64,000 bases of DNA from Lithospermum erythrorhizon (Eukaryota; Streptophyta; Magnoliopsida; Boraginales; Boraginaceae): the NCBI GenBank assembly GCA_019722365.1, contig JADFUC010001732.1:244795-308794 (forward strand), written 5' to 3'. The notes below the pieces were generated by a model. The model saw nothing but the letters and a program-made list of their open reading frames with translations. It did no database searches and was not told where the DNA came from. Both the position numbers and the translations under genes were made by a program. Shown one piece after another: positions 24,540-37,124 of the stretch (the first letter of the stretch is position 1; the number at the start of each line of letters is the position of its first letter).

Positions 24540-27500
24540 ACTTACATACGGTATATACGCCAATGTCGGCTACATCCCGTTACTAAATGAGACCAACTTT
24601 AAGGATTGGAAAAGAAAATGTAGTATTGTCCCTTGGTAGCCATGGATCTTGACACTAGCTTTTGGAAGCCCGGATAAGCAGTTCTCTTACGGTTGAAAGT
24701 ACCGTTGATCAAAGCGGGACTTTGAGAAGTGGGATAGATTCCCCAATTGTATGTTATACGTGATCATGAAGGAGAATTCCAGGAATCATTTAGGGGTTAC
24801 TGGCATGGTGAGGCCAACGAAAGTTTCTTGAACAAATTGAGCAACGTTTTGCATTTAAAAGCGATGCAGAGAGGCGAAATAAGTTCAACTTTGTGAACTT
24901 AATTTTCTAAGGTATAAAGGTACAAGGAACATAAGGGAGTAAATCGTGGAATACCATTATACCTTTTCAAAACTAAAGGCACTTAAGTTAGAGATGTCGA
25001 TGACTTCTTTAGTCGTTAGTTTTTGATCTACTATTTCTGCGCAATTTAGTGGGTTAAAGATTGCTTCCACAAAAAGCTGTCAAAGGGGAGAAATTATAAC
25101 TAGCGAGCTCGTATCTGGGTGTGTGCAAGAAGAGGAAAGACTTAAGCGAGGCTGAAAGTGCTCATTTGGTAGAAGTGCATTTTAAAGGGAAAGGAAAACA
25201 AAAGGAAAATTGATAAGGAAATTGCAAGTTTTCCGGCACAAAAGAAACAACTCTTGTGAAATAAACTGAAGGTGTTAGTTGTTACTTTTGTAAATTCTTG
25301 AACACGTAAAGAGAAGGATTGTATTGTACCAAATATCACGACTTTGGCGTGCAAAGAAAGAATACTTGTCACGGTTTTGGTTTGTTAAAGGAGTTAATTT
25401 AGCTTGAGTACCTAGCCATACTTGGTGGGTAGATTACGGTGCTACTACTCGTATAAATTATTAATACATGCGGGTTGCACGAATTGTCGATATCAAGTGA
25501 TAAAAAGAAAGATTCATTTATGTGGGTGATGGAAAATCAATTGAGTTGAAGCAATAGGAACATTTTGATTGTTACTAAGGCAGTTCTTTGTTGGATTTGA
25601 AGATATTTCGTTGTCTAGTCTTTTAGGCGGAATTTCAGTTTATTTCTCACGTTGGACCAAATCGGCTATTCTTGTTCATTTAGAAATAATTAGTTCCTCA
25701 TCTTTAAATTCAAATATTATTGTTCTTGGTTCTTTGTCTTACTATGACAATCTATATTTGTTTGACTTATTGGTTCTTATAATGAAATCTTGCATACAAG
25801 TTTAAAAGTCTAAGCGAAAATTAACTAATGAGAATTACCAGCACATTATGGCACAAAACGTTTGGGCATATAAACAAAGAATTGAAGAGCTTGTGTCAAA
25901 TAGAATTCTTGATCCCCACTTGATTTTTAGATTTTGAGCTTGTGTTGAATGTATTAAGGGGAAGCAGAGACAAACACAAAGGAGATTTGAAGCCAATTAA
26001 ACTATAGGTGTCTTAGAACTTATTCATACAGACATATGTGGACCCGTTTCCTACACCCGGCTAGAAATGGTCAACATTGTTCTATAACGTTCATAGATGA
26101 TTTCTCGATATGGCTATCTTTATCTACGTTCATGAAAGTCTGTCATTGGATGCGTTCAAGCTTTCGAGGTGAGGTGGAAAACCAACAACAAAACAATTAA
26201 GGCCGTTAGATGCGACAGAGTAATTGCAGGAGAATACTATGGTAGATAGCGGATCAGTGAACAACGTCGAGGGGCCATTTGCAAAATTCCTAGAGTGTGG
26301 AATCGTACCTCGTCTGTGAGTACCGGGATCTCCCTGCATGAATGGGGTAGTGAGAGGCATGTGAGACATTAAAGACATGGTGAGGAGTATGATTGGTCAT
26401 TACTTTACGAGATCACTCTGAGGGAGAGGCACCTAAAATTTGCGGCTTATATGCTTAAATTGAGTTCCTCTTTAAAGCAACTACTAAAACCCCTTATGAA
26501 TTATGAATTTGACCGGTATAAGACACTTACACATTTGAGGATGTCAGGTTAGCCCAGGCCTTATAAGCCAAATGAAAAGAAGCTGGACTCAAATCAATTT
26601 TATGATCAACTGCAAATCAATTTTTGAGGATACTCGAGCGATCGAGGGTATAAATTTTGCCTTAGTCCAACTACCAAATCAATTTTGAGGCAGAATGCCA
26701 GTTCTTTGAAGATCTTTGAGTTTGGGGGAGAGATATTAGGGATTCGTCTTTCAAGAGGATTTAGTTTCCACTTCCATTAGTATTGACAACGATGATCAAG
26801 ATCACGAGTTATTTGAAATTATTCATGAAACGATCCAACATGACAAAGACAATCGAAAATCATTATAATTAAGATCAGCGTATTTAAATAGATTTCAGGA
26901 GAACAAACTCAAGCATCTCAAGAACAAATGCCATTAAGGGAGATCCACTAGAGAAAGGAGAAATGCGATTCCCCGATGATTATAATATATTTCTTAGAAC
27001 ATGAGGATAGTATTGAATTACGGAAGATGATCCAATCGGCTTCTGAAGTCGTACAAAGTCCTAACTCGAAAGTGGATTGATGCCATGAATGAGGAGATTA
27101 AGTCCATGAAGACAATGGTGTATGAGATCTCGTTGTATTACTGAAGTCTGAAGCTTGTGGTTTGTAAGTGGATATTTACAACTAAAAATTCACGAGGAGT
27201 AATATAGCGAGATATAAAAGCTTCGCACTTGTTGCAAAGGATTTACTCAAAGGAAGGCATTGATTATAAAGAGACTTTCTCTCCGGTTTAGGTAACTCTT
27301 TCGAGGGTAATAATGGCTTTGAGTGGCACATTTTGATCTTGAGTTAAATCGGATGGATGTAAAGGCTAGTTTCTCAGTAGTACGCGATTGATGAGACAAT
27401 TTATATGGTGCGACGAGAAACTGTATCGGGCGATTCAAAGAAAGTGGTATGCAAACTAAAAGAAATCCATCTATGGACTTCAGCTTACCAAATCGATGGT

Positions 27501-28560
27501 ATTTCCAATTTCATGAAGTAATCATCTCTTTTGGTTTTGAGGTGAATCTTTGTTGAAGATTGTATCTACCATAAGTTGATGGGAGTAAGCATATTTTCTT
27601 GGTCTTATATGTTGATGACATATTGCTTACCGATAATGATATACAATTATTGCATGAAACCAGAGCTTTCTATCGAACAAATTTGAATGAAGATCTTGAG
27701 GAAGCATCCTTTGTATTAGGAATTGAGATACATCTTCTCGAGGTATTCTTGGATTATCGCAAAGGAACTATATCGAGAAAATTCTCAAAAGGTTTGGCAT
27801 GCAAGATTGTAAGCCAAGGAATACCCCTGTAGCAAAGGAAACTAAGTTCGGAGTCACCAGTCGATGTCCCAAAAATAATTTTTTGAAATAAACCAAATGC
27901 AAGAGGTTCCCTTATGCTTGACGGTGGGGAGCACTTATGTGTATCACTTCCGGAGTTTATGCAGATTCGGATATTGCGTACATTGTTATTGTTAGCATAT
28001 TGAGGCGGATACTTATGCAATCGGGTTTGGATCACTGGAAAACGTTGATCAAAGATGTCACGATATCTTGAAGAACAAAGCATTGTCTTTCCATATAAGA
28101 ATCGAGTCGAGATAGAATCATTGGGTGCTGACTCGAGATTATATTTGGATGCAAAGGCGGTTCGAGGATCTACCTTGGGGTATGTTTATTTGGTTCTTTG
28201 GAGGAGCTATATCTTGGAAGAGTGTCAAAGCGGGAACATAGCAACACACTATGGAAGCGAGTTTATAGCATGTTTAGAGGCATCAATCATGCTTTTATAG
28301 TATGAGGAATTTGGTAGCTGGATTACGAATAGTAGATGAGTATTGAAAAGACCACTAAAGATTTTTTGTGACAATAGATGCAGTGTTGTATTCTAATAAC
28401 AAATTTTTTTGTCAAAGTCAAAGCCTGCATTGACATTAAGTTTTGAGTTGTTAAAGAAAGGGGTTCAAAGTGGAAAAATGTCTATTGAACATGTTAAGGA
28501 CAAACTCTACATGGTTGCCGGATCCGCTTACTAAAGGGATTACCACCTGTCTTTCATGAG
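24540..28560 (+). pseudogene. Broken gag-pol of the first copia element
   Basis: Recognisable pieces appear in several frames. A Gag segment carries LNETNFKDWKRK (24,586). A pre-integrase segment with WHKRLGHI lies near 25,850. The integrase start LELIHTDICGPVS lies near 26,010. Reverse transcriptase follows, with a W..A...E..S....VYE segment near 27,070 and YVDDILL at 27,608. RNase H contains STLGYVYLV and SEFIAC near 28,170-28,270. Each segment is short and bounded by stops or frameshifts, so no polyprotein can be made. Confidence 0.8.
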
Positions 28561-28986
28561 CATACTTGCTCCTTATGGGTGTGATAATGTCATTTGTCTA
28601 TCTTCGTTTTATTTAAAGACATAAATTTTGGTTTTGGATTTTTATGTTTACGAAATAAAAGTTTTTCGATCATGGTTCACTCGATATATTTTTTGTAGTC
28701 TCACTTGAAAATTCGGTGGGACTAGTTGGAAATAGATATGTTAAGATCACATTACATGTAATTTCCATTTCTGGCGTCCAAATACTTGATCATGTCATTG
28801 ATTTATGTCCGTATGCATTGATCATTGAGGACTTAGTCCGCGATAAAGATGACAAAAGTTTCCAATGGTTCTATATTTGGCATGATAATGGGCCAGAGAT
28901 TGTTTAAAGTGATACCTTTAGTTATGATAACAAAGGTTTGAGCTCCTAAGGTTATACATATTATAAGGAAATACTTGAGTGGGAGA

Positions 28987-29394
28987 TAAAATAATCGTAT
29001 GGGCTAAACCTGTTGTTGTATATTAATATAAAAATTTATCTTAAAGTTAGTAAATAAAAGTGATTAGTTTATTTATATTTAAGTTTATTAGGCTTATTAG
29101 GTGATGTAATTAGTATGGGTTAATATGTGTGTAGAAATCTAGTTTATGATTACATTAGATGGTGAATTTCAATAATGTCCTTAGAAGCCACATATTTTCA
29201 TATATAGGTCTTTAGGGTCTCAAGTCATTCGTATGGTTTTATTATTTTCACGTCAATTCTTGAAAGAGCAGGCCGTATAAATTGGAAGATCACAATCCCG
29301 TAGTTCTTTAATCCGGATGAACGAGTCGTTTCGATATTATGTTTGCTCCAATTTAAATACAGTATGAAGTATTGGGCATAAGTTACATCTAACA
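28987..29394 (+). repeat. 3' LTR of the first copia element
   Basis: Begins directly after the polypurine tract; the first bases have lost the canonical TGTT but align as AAAATAATCG with AGAATAATGG of the 5' LTR. It ends in AACA at 29394. At about 408 bp it is slightly shorter than its partner (425 bp). Confidence 0.8.
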
Positions 29395-29905
29395 GGTTTT
29401 TCATAAATATAACTTAACAAGGAATTGGTTGCCGATAATAAGTTGAAATATGGGTGATCATAGTTAACAAATATCAAGGACCCTTCCACTTTGTAATATG
29501 AATATCATGATTTTGTAACATTAATTTTCCATTTTGAAAACAGAGTTCCATGCCATTTAAAGTGCTTATTCTGCTAGCAATGTTGATTTCACTTTTTGAA
29601 ATGGCAAAATGGAAAAATGACATCCCCATTTGAAACACCTCCATACCATCCCTACCTATAAACTTGGTACTACCTCCGAAAGCTCCACCATGAAGCACGT
29701 CACCCCTAGCTATATTATATATAGAGTATATATTAATGGATCTATTTACAATGGTAATATTAATAGACATGTAATTTCAAGATGTAAGCTCAAGAGGTAT
29801 TTTAGATTTGAATTATATGATAATTCTCATTAATCAATTATTATTGTATAATATTTTGTAGATATTTAATAGTAATTTTTATTTATAAAAAAATTAATTT
29901 ATAAT

Positions 29906-30393
29906 TAACTCCATTTGGAAGGGGCAATTTGGTTCTAAGAAAAAAAGGAAAGAAATACAAATATTTAACACATATTTAGAATATATATATAAATAGAAAT
30001 CTCTATTTAGGGTCTCATTTTACTAAATTAGGTAAGAAAAATTGGAGGGAAAATTAAGTTTTTAAGATGAATTTAATTTTTTAATAGCTTTAAAAGTGAA
30101 TGATCGTAAAAAGAGAAGGAGAGAGTAAATTATATGTCTAGCAAAATTGTCTCCCACCATTTGAATTGAACTTAGAGGTTTTTATTTTGATAAATACTCA
30201 ACATACTTTTGAAGGTAAGATACATTTAATTTTATATTTAAATGACTAAAAATATTGTATAATATATTCTACATTCAAATATATTATCATGTTTTACATA
30301 AATAAAATATTTAAATAAATTAATTTAAGGTCAAAGTCGACTATTTTTAATTTTCAAAGAAAATCTCCCGATTAAATTCAAATGGAGGTAGTA
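29906..30393. mobile_element. MITE-like element with CTCCATTTG termini
   Basis: The left end reads AACTCCATTTGGAAGGGG and the right end, reverse-complemented, reads TACTACCTCCATTTGAATTT. The ends share CTCCATTTG and face inward. The interior is AT-rich and non-coding, about 490 bp. This fits a Stowaway- or Tourist-like MITE; TA target duplications are plausible but not decisive. Confidence 0.5.
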
Positions 30394-31054
30394 TGCACTA
30401 CACTAGTTAGGAATTGAACGAATCTGACAGGATAATCGAGTTAAATTATATTTAATTGTTGGTGTACAAAAAGAAATTCTAAAAATTATTTTTATGAGAT
30501 AACGAAATGAATCTAGCTCCTATTAGGTCATGTCATGTACAGTTAAGGGTCTAGATTGTGCCACATTAAAATTATATGTAACGGTTCAGATTGTACTATA
30601 CCACTAACTTACTATATACACAGAGTATATTTTAAGGCGTCAATAATGAATTCACAACCATTAATCATTAAAAATTTAGTGATTTCTCTTTCTCCCAGCA
30701 GTAACAAGTGTGTTTAATGAAAATATATAAATTTGTTAAAGATAACGTAGCATAATACAATCTAACTACATAATGCTTCTGATGTACAAATATTTAGAAT
30801 GATATGTATCAGGCATAGTTAGTGTTATTAGGGTGGTGCTAGAATCAATTCGAGCGGATATCATGTAGTGACTTTTTGAATGAATTAATAAACTTACTAT
30901 TCCGTGTATCAAACAATTTGTATACTTTTCGAGTCGATTAGGGCCTTGTCGGCGAATGTCGGCCAGGGATTTTTAAATGATTATATGGATGTAGCTATAA
31001 CCGGCCCAGTTTTAAAGGGATCGAATAAGCGTCTTTTGCGAAATACGCATATAT
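30394..31054. other. Unassigned AT-rich stretch between MITE and hAT element
   Basis: About 660 bp without recognised genes or repeat ends. Confidence 0.45.
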
Positions 31055-31510
31055 AGAGGTGTCGAGCGAACCCAGTGCAGCGGGCGGCCGGTGGGCTTAG
31101 TCGTTAGCCGGTTCGATCACGGTCCGGGCAGGGCTAAGTATCGGTTGTCCGGATGGGACCGTGGTGGGCCCAAGCCCGGCGAGGAGCCCACAAAGTGATA
31201 CGACCTGGCCGCCGGTGATGTAATGAGGGCCTTTGTATAGGCGTGGCCGTTTATAAGCTTTGTTACAAGTTTGTGGATGTTAACTCGAAAATAAATATAG
31301 CGGTGGTGAGACATCTTCCTTGGACTGTGGGTAGAAGCATTAAGTGTGTGTCGTTGTCTCTTGATGTTGATGATTTTTTATTATATGTATAATAATTAAC
31401 AAAGATATTTACAGTAGTATTAAATAATATATAAATAAAAGCACAAGATGTAATAATATATTTATCTTTAAATAATAAAATATATTTGTAATTAAAAATT
31501 ATTTCAAGAT

Positions 31511-32047
31511 ATTGATAGATTTGGTATTATTTGATATATTATCCTTCAAATTAATAAGTTTGGTATTATTTGATAGATTTTACAAATGACAACGAGGCAT
31601 AGCCATAGTAGAACCAAAGCGGACCTTATTCAAATAATATATCAAATAATACTAAATAACTTAGATTTGATATTATTTAATATATTATCCTTGTGTGAAA
31701 TATTATCCTTCAAAAAATAATTGAAGTGATTCTATTTAAATCATGAATAACAACATAAGATTCATGAAAATATTATTTTTTAACTAATAAATGTTATTTT
31801 GTGTCAAATGATATATTAGTAAAAGAAAAATATTCATGATAATATTACAAAGTAATAAGATTGTATAATAGTTCTTTTAATTATATGATAAAAGTTATAA
31901 TTTAATGTTGAATATTCTTTAATGTATATGGATAGAGCATGAGATATTTATATATTATTGAATAACACATGAATAAAAGAATTAGATCACGTAATATATT
32001 ATTTAAACAATTGAAGAATTTACATACAATCTTATTACTTTGTTATA
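31511..32047. repeat. AT-rich inverted and direct repeats
   Basis: GGTATTATTTGATATATTA near 31,516 recurs directly in varied form near 31,560 and 31,670. It faces its complement TAATATATCAAATAATACT near 31,636. A second inverted pair is CAAAGTAATAAGATTGTA near 31,850 and TACAATCTTATTACTTTG near 32,026. The block could fold back on itself and looks like a MITE-type insertion inside the left part of the hAT element. Confidence 0.6.
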
Positions 32048-32184
32048 TAACGACAAATATTATTAGTTTAACAATATATTACAGTATTTAACTCAAAACT
32101 TTATCGATGATAACATTAAAATTATAATATGCAAAATCAATTATATTTAACCATATGATTAGTTTATGAAATTATAACGTATAG

Positions 32185-32330
32185 CGCTAAGTGGTAAAAA
32201 GTAAGGCTCAATGGTTGAAGTAACTTGCTTTCTCTTCGAGGTCACATGGTTTAAAATCTAAATTTACAACTAACTAGTAATTTGACACAGCGTGATGCGT
32301 GTAAAATTTAAATTAGAACTAGTTATTCGG
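32185..32330 (+). mobile_element. tRNA-derived SINE-like fragment, possibly ending at a Helitron-like 3' end
   Basis: GGCTCAATGGTTGAAGTA resembles a polymerase III A-box region. GAGGTCACATGGTTTAAAATC, about 35 bp later, resembles an eroded B box (GGTTCGAATCC in intact SINEs). Downstream, AGCGTGATGCGTG followed by an AT-rich stretch and CTAGT recalls a Helitron 3' terminus. Both readings are weak. Confidence 0.3.
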
Positions 32331-32619
32331 TGAAGTCAAATATTACCTATACTATGCTCTTTATATAGTATAGATTAGACAGCTGTCGAACCCGGGCAGC
32401 AGTGGGCCGTCACAGGGCGACCCACCGATTCTGGCCAGGATTCATTTCCCGACCCCAGTAGGCCCGCGAGCGACCCCGGCCCACTAATAAGTGGGACGAA
32501 CTGGGGCCGAGGGATTGGGCCCCAAGCCCAGGCCCGGTTCGAGCCCGACCCAATATTCGGTGGGTATTCGGCCCGGGCGGTCCCGAGGAAACACAGAAGT
32601 CAGATTATTAGCATTAGTG

Positions 32620-32880
32620 CAGGTTTATAGCGGTACCACGTTAATAACCCCGATAAATAAATAACTTGGCTGTTATTAGCGTGAAAGTGCCGCTTATAAT
32701 TGGCGATACGCGTTAATACTACGATCGAGATTGGCTACGTGCAATATTAACGTGGTACCTTTTAAATTGCGGTACGCGTTAATACTAAATGGGCGATGTT
32801 CACTTGAAATCTGATAGTGTTCAATTTAAAACAAATGATACCACGTTAGCAACAATTCTAAAATTAACCAATCAAATGCG
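32620..32880. repeat. GGTACC motif island, left
   Basis: Variants of GCGGTACCACGTTAA and its complement TTAACGTGGTACC occur four or five times in about 250 bp. The core is close to a palindrome around GGTACC. The same motif recurs at about 34,420-34,560 and 37,125-37,470. Confidence 0.65.
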
Positions 32881-33091
32881 AAATCAAACGTATTAATATT
32901 GAAATTAGAAAATAAGTAATTTTGCATAACATAAAAACTAAATTGTTCGAATACTAAACATCAATATAATCGATATTCAAAGCCATTATTCATGGAAACA
33001 TGTTTCAAATTGAATCGCATTTGCTGCTCTGCTTTCACACCTACGACTCTCTGCTCCGCATTCATACGCTCGCGCTCCGTAATCATACGCT

Positions 33092-34256
33092 CTATGCTGC
33101 CTGACCTTGTTTGCCCGTATCAACTTTGATGCTCTCGTTATCTTGAAGCAGCTTTAACATGTTCGTGTTAATCGATTCCAACATTGACATAGCTCTATCG
33201 GATGATCGAGAGCGAGGGGAGGACCTAACTTCTCTCCGGGCTCGACCCGTCGGTGTTGGCCAACAAGTAGGAGTACCCGTCCACTTTGGGGGGAGTAGCG
33301 GGTTGTTGAACCTCCAGCTCATCTTGAACATCCATTAAATGTTCAAACCTCCCATTTAGACATGATACCCCGTCCTTAAAGACTTACGGCTAATCAATGA
33401 TTGCCTTCCCGTTTTAGAGTCCTTCTTAAAAATCAACTCATCTACATTCTCCAATAGGAACCCCACTTTGATATTAAGCTAACAAATGAGAATTAATCAT
33501 GCCATATTGAAGGGTTGACTTAGCCACTTTGATAGAAACATATGTTTAAGTATCAAGCGTGGCATATTAACCCCATCCCTTGAAATTCAATATAGACCAC
33601 GTAACAAGCGAATGCAAACAACTTAGTTCGGATGTGACTGGTAGATGGCAAAGAATCTCTTTGGATACGACTTTCCAAACAAGTTTTGTATACCATTCAC
33701 AGTATTCTTATACAACATGCCTTCTTTCTTAACTCTCGATTGTTGTTAAGCTCTTGAATAGCGTTAACGTAATGTGACAGTCGATTAGTGCACCATCCGC
33801 TCGGGTAATCATCCGCACTGACTAAGCATACGAATGTTTTATTAAATGCGTTTTCGTTATAATGCAGTAACTCCGCCGATATTGTCTGAAACAACGGCGC
33901 TCCTACATTATCATTATAGCAGCGATCGAGCAGTTCATAAAACTTATACCTGATAGCGGGATACCAATTACGGTAAAAAAGTAGTAAATGTACTAAGTTT
34001 GGCATGATCTAAAATTGGAATAAGATTACGCGTGACCGCCTTGATTTCTCCTTCGTGAGGTACATCCCGCCGTATCTTAGTACCTCCGCTCACTTACCCT
34101 TGACTTCCGCAAACGTTGCACCCCACCATCTTAGCCACCACTCTTGTGGTGGTGAATGTGGTGGTGATTGTGGTGGTGACTCATGTTGGACTCTCCTCCT
34201 ATTCTTGTTTGCAATTCAACAATTTCCTTGTTTTTGGGAGCTCTTTTTGGTGCCAT
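33092..34256 (-). pseudogene. Unidentified transposon-encoded ORF, broken
   Basis: An ATG at 34256 (minus strand) opens MAPKRAPKNKEIVELQTRIG and soon runs into a His-rich stretch and stops. A later open piece at 34005-33697 contains KFYELLDRCYNDN, LLHYNENAF and SGWCTNRLSHY. A third at 33331-33092 has RSSPRSRSSDRAMSMLESIN followed by MLKLLQDNES. The pattern (basic start, C-terminal Arg/Ser stretch, helical tail) recalls the DNA-binding accessory ORF of Harbinger-type elements, but no motif proves it. It sits between two GGTACC islands, suggesting a separate nested element. Confidence 0.3.
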
Positions 34257-34419
34257 TTTAGCAAATTGATACTAATATAATGTAATTAACTAATTGAAAG
34301 ATGATTTATAGAGGAATTGAAGATTGAGTTTGAGAGAGAATTTTGGTTTTTGAGTTTGAAGATTGAGAATTGTGTTTCAATTGAATGTTTGGAACCACAA
34401 TAATCTTATTTTACCGCTC

Positions 34420-34560
34420 TTAAGCGTGGTACCGTTATAAATCGCAGTGCAGCGTTTAACCTCTAAAATGGCGAAGTTTGGCATTTTTTGCATCCGGCCA
34501 CCGGATTAAGCGTGGTACGGCGTGCTGTAATGGTACCCACGTTTAAATCAATAAGTTTAA
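34420..34560. repeat. GGTACC motif island, middle
   Basis: Contains TTAAGCGTGGTACCGTTATA, TTAAGCGTGGTACGGCGTG and TGGTACCCACGTTTAAAT. It lies immediately 5' of the unidentified minus-strand ORF and 3' of the hAT transposase relic. Confidence 0.65.
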
Positions 34561-34698
34561 AAAATAATAGAGTCTATTTGTATGGAATAAAGAACATTTT
34601 TATTATTTTGGCGTCACGCAGTTTATACTCGATGCGGGCGAGGAATTTACGAGTTTAAAATCGATAATACAAAGTTATAAAGTTACAAAACTACAATT

Positions 34699-36804
34699 CT
34701 AATCATCATAAATTAATTCATCTTCGGACTCTTCTTTGTCGGAGATTTTTTCAACGTCTATTGTGTTGCTCTCTTCGTCTTCTTCAATTTCTTCCTCAAT
34801 GTCACTAAGATCATCGAACATATCTTTTTCCTTTTCGTTCCGTAGCGTGTCTTTTATCTTCAAATCCCATGCTCGCGATCCGATCAGCAGTGCAGCGCAT
34901 AGCTGTCGCCCGAGCTTGTAAGTCTTGAAGCGTCTTTGAGTGTATTGTAGCCGCCATGCTAAATCACGGATTCACGCGGCTATTGTCGACATAGGGATAA
35001 AAATATTTCTTTGCCATCTTAGATAAGACCCGGAAACAAAGGATTCTTGCTCGCCCACCCCGTTTAATATATCAAAAGGATTTTTATCGTTATATTATTT
35101 CCGATTCAAAGTTAGTAGATAAATATTGAGGTTAACTCATTACCGTGTCTTGTGGGCGATTGGATCAATTTCACCTAAAACTTGCTTGTAGCGCATTTCT
35201 AAAGGTGATCATGTTGACCGTATTTTAACTCCGTGCGGGCCATTAAACATACTACTTGAAGTGTGGCCTTACGCTTGTCCACGTACAGTTGGTATTTTCT
35301 ATACATATTATACATATACGTTTCAATTCCATCTTTCAGGTTTGAACATCAAAACTCTTTAGTTAGTTAAAGGGTAGTAAAGATTCATATCTGATTTCAC
35401 ATAGAAATTAAAATGCTTTAATTGCGTTAGGATCGAAGATTATACCAATTGCGTATGCATGTGGGATAGGATGAAAATATTTTAAAACTTATCTTCCATG
35501 ATAGGAATCCATATCTCACAACAGCATAATCATTTCTATGTTTAGTCATATGAATGGAGAGATTAACGACATTCTAAAGCAAGATGAATATTTGGCTCGG
35601 TTGAGTTGAAAAAACTTTAGTATAATGCTTTAAGTGGCTCACAAAAACTTAAGTAATTCATAACAATGTTTCAGTGTAGTATATGTGAGTGAGTGCATTA
35701 ATACTTTCGCCAATCGAACATCTTCTCACATAAAATCGGAGATTTCTTCCTTATACATATATGCACGAACTAGTAGATGTAAATTCGAGTTCCATCTAGT
35801 TTCACAATCCAAAATTAATTTCTTAAACTTCTTACCGGAAGCACCAGTAGTTTTTATATTATTATGTACTTCCGCCTTTAACAACAAAATTAACGGCTTT
35901 ACGAATTGGTAAAATAAACTCATCCCAAACAATTTGTATTCCATCTTTAGCAACTAATTGAAGGGCCTTGACATGCATGTCCCCAACATGAAAAGTTAAA
36001 ACAAATCCGGTTTAATAAGCCTCTTTTGAATTTTTCGATTGAAGCTTGGTGATATGGGTAGCGTTATCAAATAGAGTGAAGTAATCTTATTCAAACATTT
36101 GTAATCATTGGCACATGCGAGTATACCTTCGAAATTTGAATATTGTTATGTTTAACAATCGATCTAAATATATAATTCTCCTTTGTAACACCGATCTTGA
36201 TCGATACGTGGCGTATTTACGCATTATATAATCACGAAAAGGCATGATATCGCTCGTCAGGCAACACATTTTATAAGGCAAATTCATGAGTGTTACCTAG
36301 AAGCTCTCTTTCATTTTTAAAATATTTAAAGCATAGGTTAAGTAAAGTAGTGCAGAGGATACGTATAGCTCGGGGATTGCAGCATTTTGAATCCATTTAG
36401 TAAAAGCGCCATCCGTGTGATGATTAAAAACACAAAGAACTACCCGATTACAAATTTCATGTAGTTTCGATCCACATAAGCGAAGATGCTAAAAAAAGTT
36501 CTTACGGTTTGGATATCAATAGTTCCTTGTGTACCACCCCTCACGCCCACTTATCTTTGTTGATGGCATGACCAGTAAGTGTCTAGCGAGAGATGACGGT
36601 TCCCATTTACCGAGCAGTTTTCCGTGATAGAGTAGCCTTACAATTTATACAAGTTGCCGTTTGTTTTCCACGGTCTCCATTAAAATATTTCCAAATCCAT
36701 GAAGTTTTTCCTTTCATTAGTAGTATCAAACACTGGGTGAGATTAATAATGGGTAGTTCGACGTACGTCGTCGTCCACTCTAAATTAACATAATCGTTAG
36801 ACAT
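34699..36804 (-). pseudogene. BED-finger hAT transposase, inactivated
   Basis: On the minus strand an ATG at 36804 opens MSNDYVNLEW. A BED-finger-like segment follows (KTSWIWKYFNGDRGKQ, then CINCKATLS near 36,640-36,715); the CxxC pair is visible. About 800 bp on, LDCETRWNSNLHLLVRAYMY (35,820-35,750) is the characteristic RW motif region of hAT transposases. Next come LKDGIETYMYNMYRKYQLYV near 35,330 and a C-terminal segment with GRQLCAALLIGSRAWDL near 34,880. An acidic tail rich in Glu and Asp ends at a TAG at 34699. The order is that of plant RICESLEEPER/DAYSLEEPER-like hAT proteins. Stops and frameshifts between the pieces make it non-functional as a transposase. Confidence 0.75.
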
Positions 36805-37124
36805 GGGAGCATACTAGCCTTTGTACTTTGAATATTTTTACGAATTCGTTGATGCCATTAATTTAAAACAAAAAATATCACAATTTATAAAACTTGGTAA
36901 ATAATACGAGAGGCAGGAGATGGAAGCGATGTAAGGATTGTAGATTGTAGATTGGAATGAAATGACCAGCGCCTTGAGATAGAATCCTTAAATTTCAATA
37001 TAATTCTTCAATATTAGATTTTAGGGTGCTTATTTATTGCTTTGAGTTTGCTTCTGAATGATTGTGAATTGTGAAATGAAGGAAGGTATTATCCTTTTAT
37101 AGACCTGTGGTTTTTTGACTTTAC

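Larger units (their letters stand above)
23177..29399 (+). mobile_element. Complete Ty1/copia retrotransposon with GGTTT target duplications
   Basis: The element spans 23182-29394 and is flanked by identical GGTTT at 23177-23181 and 29395-29399. Both LTRs end in ACATCTAACA. A primer-binding site matching the initiator tRNA-Met type (ATTGGTAT..AGAGC, with an insertion) follows the 5' LTR at 23607. A polypurine tract, GAGTGGGAGA, ends at 28986 just before the 3' LTR. Internal order is gag, integrase, reverse transcriptase and RNase H, all on the plus strand, which is the copia arrangement. All coding parts are broken by frameshifts and stops. Confidence 0.88.

Noticed and set aside
27599..27832. 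YVDD motif as a possible endogenous pararetrovirus
   Set aside because: Flanking LTRs, target duplications, integrase and RNase H order identify a copia retrotransposon.
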